From the NCBI GenBank assembly GCA_014377785.1, contig JACMOZ010000163.1:1-54951 (forward strand): 54,951 bases of DNA. Direction: 5' to 3'. This document shows positions 48,687 to 54,951 of the stretch, in pieces (position 1 is the stretch's first letter; each line of letters begins with the position of its first letter). The notes beneath the pieces were generated by a model, which was given only the letters and a program-made list of their open reading frames with translations, did not search any database and was not told the DNA's origin. This DNA comes from Aeromicrobium sp. (GTDB lineage Bacteria > Actinomycetota > Actinomycetes > Propionibacteriales > Nocardioidaceae). The position numbers and the translations under genes were made by a program.

Positions 48687-50068
48687 CCGCCATCGACGGA
48701 TCAAACATTTTGGCCGAGCTTCGCGAAACTTTGCCCGAAAACACATTGATCACCGACACCGGCCTGATGGAAACGTATCGGACCGATCGCGCCATGTTTT
48801 GCGATGCCGGTATGCCGTTGGCGGTCGTCCGGGCGCAATGCACAGCCGATGTGGTTGCCGCCATGAAAGTGGCCAACAAGCACGGTGTGCCCGTCGTCCC
48901 CCAAGGAGCGCGAAGCGGCCTATCCGGGGGTGCCAACGCTATCGACGGTTGCCTTGTCATAAGCCTCGAAGCAATGGACCAGATTGTCCGCATTGATCAG
49001 GCCAACCGCTACGTCGTCACGCAACCCGGCGTGCTCAACGCAGTGTTGGCGCGGGCAGTCGCCGAACATGGTCTGTTCTATCCACCCGATCCGAGCAGCA
49101 AGGAGTTTTGCGCGATCGGCGGCAACCTCGCCACTAATTCCGGTGGCCTGTGTTGCGTGAAGTACGGGGTGACCACCGACTATGTGCTCGGCCTCGAAGT
49201 GGTGTTGGCCTCCGGCGAAGTTCTGCGCACCGGCCGAACGACGGTCAAGGGCGTTGCCGGCTACGACCTGGCGCGCCTGTTCGTCGGCTCGGAGGGAACC
49301 CTGGGCATCATCACCGAAGCCACGTTGCGCTTACGGGCCGCGGCCGAACGCCCGAAGACTCTGGCCGCAACGTTTGCCGATGCCGATGACGCGGCGCGCG
49401 CCGTTTCGGCAATCGTCACATCACGCGTGGTGCCGAGCCTTCTCGAATTTATGGACCGGACCACGGTGCAAACCGTCAACGACCAGTTTCACCTGGGCTT
49501 CGACAGCGACATCGGCGCCGTGATCCTGGCCCAGTCCGATGCCGGCGGGATCGCCGGTGGAGCCGAAATCGACTCAATTGCGACGATCTTGCGCGAGGCC
49601 GGGGCGGTCGACGTCGTACTGGCCGAAACTGACCAAGAAGCCGACGCTCTCCTTGCGGCCCGGCGCGAAGTGTTGACCGCGCTCGAGACCATGGGCACCA
49701 CGCTGATTGACGACGTCTGTGTGCCTCGCGATCGTCTGGCCGAACTGGTCGCCGGGATCGAGAAAATCTCGGCCAATCAGCGCTTGACGATCGGCGTCGT
49801 CGGGCATGCCGGCGACGGTAATTTTCACCCCACCGTGGTCTTCAACAGCGACGATGATGACGAATCTGCTCGGGCATACGCGGCGTTTGACGAAATCATG
49901 ATGCTCGGCCTGGAACTCGGCGGCACCATCACCGGCGAACACGGCGTCGGCTTGCTCAAGCGCGGACCATTGACGATCGAAATCGGTGAACTCGGTTTGC
50001 AGGTGCACCGCGACATCAAGAAGGCCCTCGACCCGACCGGCATCCTCAACCCGGGCAAGATCTTCTAG
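48683..50068 (+). CDS. GlcD-type FAD-linked oxidase
   Basis: This 461-residue flavoprotein of the GlcD/LldD-like group has an FAD_binding_4 domain (VVPQGARSGLSGGANAID near 71-88, IGGNLATNSGGLCCVKYG near 152-169) and an FAD-oxidase C-terminal domain (GVVGHAGDGNFHPTVVF near 370-386, TGEHGVGLLK near 418). Glycolate or D-lactate are usual substrates. Pairing with the glyoxylate aminotransferase supports glycolate. No GlcE or GlcF genes accompany it, so it may act alone like single-chain D-lactate/2-hydroxyacid dehydrogenases. Confidence 0.88.
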   Translation: MTAIDGSNILAELRETLPENTLITDTGLMETYRTDRAMFCDAGMPLAVVRAQCTADVVAAMKVANKHGVPVVPQGARSGLSGGANAIDGCLVISLEAMDQIVRIDQANRYVVTQPGVLNAVLARAVAEHGLFYPPDPSSKEFCAIGGNLATNSGGLCCVKYGVTTDYVLGLEVVLASGEVLRTGRTTVKGVAGYDLARLFVGSEGTLGIITEATLRLRAAAERPKTLAATFADADDAARAVSAIVTSRVVPSLLEFMDRTTVQTVNDQFHLGFDSDIGAVILAQSDAGGIAGGAEIDSIATILREAGAVDVVLAETDQEADALLAARREVLTALETMGTTLIDDVCVPRDRLAELVAGIEKISANQRLTIGVVGHAGDGNFHPTVVFNSDDDDESARAYAAFDEIMMLGLELGGTITGEHGVGLLKRGPLTIEIGELGLQVHRDIKKALDPTGILNPGKIF

Positions 50069-50072
50069 TTCC

Positions 50073-50127
50073 GACGAGAGAATCGCGATTGTGGTGGCTA
50101 TGTGCCCACAACTGCGATTCTCTCGTC
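50073..50127. terminator. Two-part hairpin between convergent genes
   Basis: GACGAGAGAATCGC (50073-50086) pairs perfectly with GCGATTCTCTCGTC (50114-50127), and TTGTGG (50089-50094) pairs with CCACAA (50106-50111) inside. It starts 5 nt after the glcD-like stop codon and ends before the stop of the convergent GNAT gene. Confidence 0.6.
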
Positions 50128-50137
50128 CTGCTGCACG

Positions 50138-50680
50138 TCAGGAGGCTCGATCGGTTGCCTTGATCATCGCGCAGCGCAAGGATCGATCGATGCCGGGCAG
50201 TGATTCCTCGTACTCGATCGCAGCCGCAAGTTCGGTTCCGATCTCCGAAACCTTGAGCATTCTGTAGCCCAGGCGTTGGTAATAGGGGCCGTTCCACGGC
50301 ACATCACGGAACGTCGTCAGTGTCGTTGCCGGGAGATCGTGGTCTCTTCCCCATGCCTCGATGTGACGGATGAGTCGGCGTCCAACGCCTTGGCGGCCAT
50401 GGGCCGGAGAAACCGAGACCTGTTCGATGTGAGCATTCCCGTCGACGACGGTTGCGACGATGTAGCCGGCGATCCCGGCGTTTACTTCTGCGATCCAGAT
50501 CCGTCCCAGCTTCTGGCTGTTACGGAGTGTATTCATGTCGGACGCATGTTCGGCGACTTCCGGCATACCTACCGAGCGAAAAATCTGGCCTGCCTCGACT
50601 TCGAGCGTGGCCAGGTCGGCAAGATCGGCTCGACTAGCCGGACGGATGGAAAGACTTGTTACAGGCACAACCTCCCACAT
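50138..50680 (-). CDS. GNAT-family N-acetyltransferase
   Basis: This 180-residue GNAT protein has IEQVSVSPAHGRQGVGRRLI (about 85-104) as the acetyl-CoA site and PYYQRLGYRML near residue 131. The start is uncertain: ATG 50680 overlaps a purine-rich GGGAGG, and GTG codons a few residues in are alternatives. Substrate is unknown. About 190 bp without a recognisable gene separates it from the divergent VOC gene. Confidence 0.8.
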   Translation of the reverse strand: MWEVVPVTSLSIRPASRADLADLATLEVEAGQIFRSVGMPEVAEHASDMNTLRNSQKLGRIWIAEVNAGIAGYIVATVVDGNAHIEQVSVSPAHGRQGVGRRLIRHIEAWGRDHDLPATTLTTFRDVPWNGPYYQRLGYRMLKVSEIGTELAAAIEYEESLPGIDRSLRCAMIKATDRAS

Positions 50681-50870
50681 TCCTGCCGGGCATTGCCGAT
50701 CGTACCTTCAGTCCACTTGCACGTTCGGGCTCTGCTGACAAACATCTGGCTGGACGTAGAACCCGAACTCGACCGCCTTCCGTGGCCGAGCAACCTCAGC
50801 GACAGCCGAGCACCTCAAACTTATCGTCGTCATCGTTGACCCCCGAACGACAACGCACAAGACTGGCCAA

Positions 50871-51221
50871 ATGGCTGTTCGGCGAGTTGTCCCGGTGATG
50901 ACTGTGGCTGACATTGACGCTGCGCGTCTGCACTACATGCAAGTCCTCGGTATGGAGGTCGTGATGGATCATGGCTGGATCATCACCCTGGCTACGCCCG
51001 GAAACATCCAGGTACAACTGAGTTTGATGACTACCGATGCGACCGCAACAACCAACCCCAACCTATCGATCGAGGTCGATGACGTCGACGGGGCCAATCA
51101 GGTCGCCGCAAACGCAGGGTTGGAGATCATCCATCCATTAACCGACGAAGAGTGGGGCGTTAGACGCTTCTTTTTCCGCGACGGTTCGGGAAACGTCGTG
51201 AACGTGCTGTCGCACGCATGA
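50871..51221 (+). CDS. Single-domain VOC (glyoxalase-like) protein
   Basis: This 116-residue protein follows the VOC pattern VVPVMTVADIDAARLHYMQV, then SIEVDDVDGANQVAANAG and FFRDGSGNVVNVLSH. The final aspartate-glycine-x-x-N element and the short length suit dimeric glyoxalase/bleomycin-resistance-type proteins. The ATG lies 6 nt after AAGACT, a weak -10 match, so the gene may be leaderless. It is the last gene before a stretch of gene fragments. Confidence 0.8.
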   Translation: MAVRRVVPVMTVADIDAARLHYMQVLGMEVVMDHGWIITLATPGNIQVQLSLMTTDATATTNPNLSIEVDDVDGANQVAANAGLEIIHPLTDEEWGVRRFFFRDGSGNVVNVLSHA

Positions 51222-51670
51222 ACCGGTGATTACACGTTGAAGCGGAACGACTCCGCCGTGAAGCGGTGGCCGACGATCATCGTTGGTTACTCGCGGAAAA
51301 TGCCATCTGACCTGCGCAGACGCGTTGTCGACATCGTCGGGCGTCGTTGGTTGCGATCGGTCCCGACTGAACTTCTTGCGGACTATTTGCGGACTCACGC
51401 AGGGCAGCCCAGAGCCAGGACGGTCTCCGCGCGCAGGGTACTGCGGGGCCGGCTCACTGGTTCGGCGGGCAAAGAGATGCTGGGCCCGAGCCGACCCCGG
51501 ATCGAGGAGTCGACGACGCCTGAGAGAGTCCGACGGTCGCTGGCAACGAACCCACGCAAAGGCGCGCGGGCGACCGACAGACCGCGAGACGATCACCGCA
51601 AGCCGATCGGAGTACGGGATCGGGAAGGCTGAGAGGGGCATGAGCCCGCGCGGGGTCGCGTCCTTCGGTC
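51222..51670. other. 449-bp stretch without a supported gene
   Basis: Open frames here have no recognisable protein pattern and arginine-rich shadow composition. A 9-bp direct repeat TTGCGGACT occurs at 51376-51384 and 51387-51395. The minus strand contains a 16-codon piece ending in a stop near 51235 that looks like the tail of a gene (FTAESFRFNV). The stretch is best read as debris near a recombination site. Confidence 0.4.
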
Positions 51671-52102
51671 ATGACGTCTCGTTTGCCCGCGTTGGCGCGG
51701 GATCCGGCGACTGCGGAATACCACGACCGGCATTCCGCGGACCACGACGAGTGGTACGAGGGGCAGGTTCGCTTCGCCGATAGCGATCGACCGGGGTGGG
51801 ACGCCGAGGTGCAGCGGGTGGTCGAACTGGTGCGTGGTCTGCCACCGAGGCGCACGGTGCACGTTGCCTGTGGCACCGGGTTCTTGACCGGGCATCTGCG
51901 TGGGTTCACGGTGGGGCTCGACCAGGGCCCGGCGATGGCCCGAGTGGCCCAGCCGCGACTTGCGGGAGGGATGGTGGTCCTGGGCGATGCACTGGACCTG
52001 CCATTTGCCACCGGGACGTTCGACCGGCTGGTGACGGCCCACTTCTACGGCCGCCGGCCTCCGAGCGAGCGGGCCGCGGGAGCTGCTGGTCATGTGGTCT
52101 GA
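51671..52102 (+). pseudogene. Truncated class I SAM methyltransferase
   Basis: The 143-residue frame begins like a complete methyltransferase (EYHDRHSADHDEWYEGQVRF) and has the SAM motif VHVACGTGFLTGHL and LGDALDLPFATGTFDRLV. After AHFYGRRPPSERA the similarity to the family stops and the frame ends eight residues later. The C-terminal third expected for the family is missing. Homology is lost at about 52080, where a different gene fragment on the minus strand also ends. Confidence 0.65.
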
Positions 52103-52269
52103 GTACGGTGCCCGAGGGTGAGGTGAGGGCGGCGCTGACCCGGAAGGTGGGCAGGAAGCGTCCGTCTGCCGCGTCCCGCACGGTGACCTTGAGGTGGACG
52201 TTCTCGTTGTCTCTGTTGTGCCAGTTCCCCGTCGCCGTACGCGTACATTCCCTCGGCGCCCTCGATGGC
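52084..52269 (-). pseudogene. Frameshifted internal fragment, possibly of a Tp34/P19-type iron-transport protein
   Basis: On the minus strand the sequence reads AIEGAEGMYAYGDG, and after a shift of one base at the GGGG run (52230-52227) it continues NWHNRDNENVHLKVTVRD and ADGRFLPTFRVSAALTSPSG. This pattern recalls the periplasmic Tp34/P19 iron-transport family, from memory only. Both ends of a normal gene are missing. It begins just after the stop codon of the small gene at 52278-52454. Confidence 0.4.
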
Positions 52270-52277
52270 CTACGTTG

Positions 52278-52454
52278 TCAGTCGAACAGCGGACCCGCCC
52301 AACGCAAGTCACGCTGCGGCCCGAGGTACTCGACCCGCTGCACGTCCTCGTCGTGGTCGCCGTCCCTCGCCCAGGCGAGCGCTGCGGCGTGGTCCTCGAA
52401 GTCGCCCTCCTCGACGACGTCACCCATGGCGTCCAGGAACCGGTAGGAGGTCAT
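52278..52454 (-). CDS. Hypothetical 58-residue acidic protein
   Basis: The frame MTSYRFLDAMGDVVEEGDFE continues through ALAWARDGD and VQRVEYLGPQ to a final WAGPLFD. It is coherent, acidic and biased to G or C at third codon positions like the neighbouring UvrA-like gene. GGAGGAGAA lies about 10 nt before the ATG. I do not recognise a family. It diverges from the UvrA-like gene, with starts 42 bp apart. Confidence 0.6.
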   Translation of the reverse strand: MTSYRFLDAMGDVVEEGDFEDHAAALAWARDGDHDEDVQRVEYLGPQRDLRWAGPLFD

Positions 52455-52495
52455 GTCCCGGGATTCTCCTCCACGCGCGCAGCGGGTTAAGATCG

Positions 52496-54949
52496 ATGGT
52501 GAGCTACGACCCGAGAGACACCTTCGTGCACGTGCGGGGCGCCAGCGAGCACAACCTGCGCGACGTCGACGTCGACATCCCGCGCGACGCCATGGTCGCC
52601 TTCACCGGGGTCTCCGGATCCGGCAAGTCGTCGCTCGCGTTCGGCACGCTGTACGCCGAGGCGCAGCGCCGCTACTTCGAGTCGGTCGCGCCGTACGCCC
52701 GTCGGCTGCTTCAACAGGTCGGTGCGCCGCACGTGCAGGAGATCACCGGACTCCCGCCGGCCGTGGCCCTCCAGCAGCGGCGTGGTGCGCCCAGCTCCCG
52801 GTCGACGGTCGGCACGATCACGACGCTGTCGAACCTGCTACGGATGCTCTACTCACGAGCGGGGACCTACCCGTCGGGTGCCGCGCACCTGGCCGCCGAA
52901 GCTTTCTCGCCGAACACCGCCGCTGGTGCCTGCCTGCGCTGCCATGGGCTGGGCGTCGTGCACGACGTGGCCGAGGACCTCCTCGTCCCGGACCCGTCGC
53001 TGAGCATCCGCGAGGGCGCGATCGCGGCCTGGCCCGGTGCCTGGCAGGGTGCCAACCTACGCAGCATCGCGAGTGGTCTCGACATCGACATCGAGAAGCC
53101 GTGGAGCAGGCTGAGGAAGAAGGACCGGGACTGGCTGCTCTTCACCGACGAGCAGCCATCGGTGCTGATCAAGCCACAGCGTGACCGGGTCGACCACGGC
53201 TACTACGGGAAGTTCTGGAGCGCCCGCAAGCACGTCATGCACGTGCTCGCCGACTCCACGAGCGAGCGGATGCGCGAACGGGCGTTGCGGTTCGTGCGGA
53301 GCGTGCCCTGTCCTGAGTGTTACGGCAGCGGGCTGCGGCCGGAGGCGCTCGCGGTCACCGTTGCCGGGTGTTCCATCGCCGAGGTCAACGCGATGTCGTT
53401 CGCCGAAGTGGTCGCTGTCCTGCGGCCCGTCGCCGAGCTGCCCGAGGAGACCAACGAGGTGGCGGTGCGGATCTGCGCCGACCTGGTCGCGCGCGTCGAG
53501 GTGCTGCTCGACCTCGGCCTGGGCTACCTCAGCCTCGGGCGCTCCTCGACGACCCTGTCGCCCGGCGAGGCCCAGCGCCTGCGCATCGCGACCCAGCTGC
53601 GGTCCGGCCTGTTCGGGGTCGTCTACGTGCTGGACGAGCCCTCGGCCGGCCTGCACCCGGCCGATGCCGAGCCGCTGCTCGACGTGCTGGCCCGGCTCAA
53701 GGCGTCGGGCAACTCGCTCTTCGTGGTCGAGCACGACATGGACGTCGTACGACGCGCGGACTGGGTCATCGACATCGGGCCGGGCGCGGGGGAGGGCGGT
53801 GGTCGCGTGCTCTACAGCGGCCCGGTGGCTGGCCTGGAGGACGTCGAGGAGTCCGCCACGAGCAAGTACCTGTTCGGGCGCGCCGAGCCCCTCGACCACA
53901 CCCCGCGGGCCCCGCACGGCCACCTGCACCTGCGCGGCGTCTCCCGTCACAACCTCACCGACGTCTCGGTCGACATCCCGCTCTGCGTGCTGACGGCGGT
54001 CACCGGCGTCTCCGGGTCGGGGAAGTCGACGCTGGTCACGCAGGTGCTCGCCGAGCTCGTGCGCTGCCATCTGGGCCTGGCGCCCGAGGACCCCGACCAG
54101 GCCGACCTCGAGGTCGACGTGGAGGACGCGTCGGGACTCGAGTCGTTCGACCGTCTCGTCCTGGTCGACCAGCGCCCCATCGGGCGTACGCCGCGGTCCA
54201 ACCTCGCGACGTACACGGGGATGTTCGACGCGGTGCGCAAGCTGTATGCGGCTACGGATGAGGCGAAGGCCCGCGGCTATGGCGCCGGCCGGTTCTCGTT
54301 CAACGTCGCCGAGGGCCGGTGCGAGACCTGTCAGGGCGAGGGATTCGTGGCTGTCGAGCTGTTGTTCCTGCCGGGGACCTACGCGGCGTGCCCGACCTGT
54401 CATGGCTCCCGCTACAACGCCGAGACGCTGGAGGTGACCTACGAGGGCAAGACCGTCGCCGACGTGCTGGCGATGACGGTTGACGACGCGGCGAGATTCC
54501 TCGCGGACGTCCCCGCGGCCTCCCGGAGCCTAGAGACGCTGCGCGAGGTGGGGCTGGGGTACTTGCGGCTGGGCCAACCCGCGACAGAGCTCAGCGGCGG
54601 TGAGGCGCAGCGCATCAAGCTGGCCACCGAGCTGCAACGCGCTCGCCGCGGCCACGCGCTGTACCTGCTCGACGAACCGACGGCGGGCCTCCACCCTGCC
54701 GACATCGCCCTGCTGCTGCGACAACTGCACCTGCTCGTCGAGGCCGGCAACACCGTCGTCCTCGTCGAGCACGACCTCGACACGATCGCCACCGCCGACT
54801 GGGTCATCGACCTCGGTCCGGGCGGTGGCGATGCGGGTGGAAGGGTGGTCGCCACCGGCACCCCCACCGACGTCGCCTCGGCCGAGGGCAGTGCCACCGC
54901 GCCGTACCTTGCGCGCCGGCTGGCCCATCAACCACAAGCAGACTCATGA
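52496..54949 (+). CDS. Short UvrA-like ABC ATPase (UvrA2 / drug-resistance class)
   Basis: This 817-residue tandem ATPase has two Walker A motifs (GVSGSGKSS at 38-46 and GVSGSGKST near 502), signatures LSPGEAQRL and LSGGEAQRI, and zinc motifs CLRCHGLG, CPECYGSG, CETCQGEGF and CPTCHGSRY. It is about 130 residues shorter than housekeeping UvrA and appears to lack the UvrB-binding domain, as in UvrA2/DrrC-like proteins linked to intercalating antibiotics. ATG 52496 or GTG 52499 starts it. Base composition is visibly more G+C-rich than the rest of the window. The stop overlaps an ATG at 54946, so a coupled gene probably follows. Confidence 0.88.
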   Translation: MVSYDPRDTFVHVRGASEHNLRDVDVDIPRDAMVAFTGVSGSGKSSLAFGTLYAEAQRRYFESVAPYARRLLQQVGAPHVQEITGLPPAVALQQRRGAPSSRSTVGTITTLSNLLRMLYSRAGTYPSGAAHLAAEAFSPNTAAGACLRCHGLGVVHDVAEDLLVPDPSLSIREGAIAAWPGAWQGANLRSIASGLDIDIEKPWSRLRKKDRDWLLFTDEQPSVLIKPQRDRVDHGYYGKFWSARKHVMHVLADSTSERMRERALRFVRSVPCPECYGSGLRPEALAVTVAGCSIAEVNAMSFAEVVAVLRPVAELPEETNEVAVRICADLVARVEVLLDLGLGYLSLGRSSTTLSPGEAQRLRIATQLRSGLFGVVYVLDEPSAGLHPADAEPLLDVLARLKASGNSLFVVEHDMDVVRRADWVIDIGPGAGEGGGRVLYSGPVAGLEDVEESATSKYLFGRAEPLDHTPRAPHGHLHLRGVSRHNLTDVSVDIPLCVLTAVTGVSGSGKSTLVTQVLAELVRCHLGLAPEDPDQADLEVDVEDASGLESFDRLVLVDQRPIGRTPRSNLATYTGMFDAVRKLYAATDEAKARGYGAGRFSFNVAEGRCETCQGEGFVAVELLFLPGTYAACPTCHGSRYNAETLEVTYEGKTVADVLAMTVDDAARFLADVPAASRSLETLREVGLGYLRLGQPATELSGGEAQRIKLATELQRARRGHALYLLDEPTAGLHPADIALLLRQLHLLVEAGNTVVLVEHDLDTIATADWVIDLGPGGGDAGGRVVATGTPTDVASAEGSATAPYLARRLAHQPQADS

Positions 54950-54951
54950 GC

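Noticed and set aside
51237-51632. Plus-strand open frame of 131 codons in the gene-poor stretch
   Set aside because: Arginine-rich, no motif, no clear start signals. Considered as an integrase remnant because of the TTGCGGACT repeat, but no recombinase motif was found.
53057-54403. Minus-strand open frame of 448 codons antisense to the UvrA-like gene
   Set aside because: Composition is that of an antisense shadow, and the plus strand has full ABC and zinc motifs over the same interval.

Overview
The window is a chromosomal segment of a G+C-rich actinobacterium. The evidence is mshB (mycothiol synthesis, restricted to Actinobacteria), SigE with a zinc-binding anti-sigma factor, the DapC/DapD/DapE succinylase route to lysine, and a gene set matching what I remember of the Mycobacterium tuberculosis Rv1170-Rv1232 interval (mshB, ferredoxin, dapC, dapE, dapD, a folP2-type protein, a LOG protein, a DUF3117 protein, an O-methyltransferase, sigE, rseA, tatB, mrp, DUF1003, CBS protein). 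Many genes look leaderless: a TANNNT -10 box ends 5-8 nt before the start codon. The order Propionibacteriales is a guess, not a demonstrated placement.

1-13.4 kb: a moaA fragment cut by the window edge, a MalY-type aminotransferase, small genes, then the envelope-stress neighbourhood (CBS protein, DUF1003, Mrp, TatB, RseA, SigE, an O-methyltransferase that seems to start at AUC), a DUF3117 pair, an enoyl-CoA hydratase, a FolP2-type protein and a LOG protein. 13.5-21.1 kb: an ABC exporter, a Gdx/SugE-type SMR exporter behind a guanidine-III riboswitch, and the diaminopimelate genes dapE, dapD and dapC with a ferredoxin. 21-33.4 kb: GNAT proteins, a DUF222/HNH protein in a low-information stretch, the operon mshB - membrane protein - flavin reductase - VanW protein, an S9 peptidase, and a YibE/F protein.

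33.4-47.5 kb is the most distinctive part. Thirteen minus-strand genes form two transcription units. The distal unit (enoyl-CoA hydratase, secreted NHL propeller, FadD-MaoC fusion, degenerate MaoC) and the proximal unit (livKGFHM, TetR, ketoacyl-synthase-like protein, SDR, alpha/beta hydrolase) are preceded by near-identical promoters. Each promoter has TTGACA-N17-AATAGT followed by a palindromic operator. The TetR gene inside the second unit is the obvious candidate regulator. Together they look like an import-and-degrade (or modify) regulon for an unidentified hydrophobic acid, with CoA activation, hydration, (R)-hydroxyacyl-CoA oxidation and a C-C bond step, but no acyl-CoA dehydrogenase.

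47.5-50.1 kb holds an aminotransferase/GlcD operon for glyoxylate and glycolate. 50.1-52.5 kb decays into gene fragments (truncated methyltransferase, frameshifted iron-transport-like remnant) that mark a recombination scar. It is followed by a visibly more G+C-rich short UvrA-like gene that reaches the window end and is probably coupled to a gene just beyond it. I saw no tRNA, rRNA, CRISPR array, insertion sequence or replication origin.
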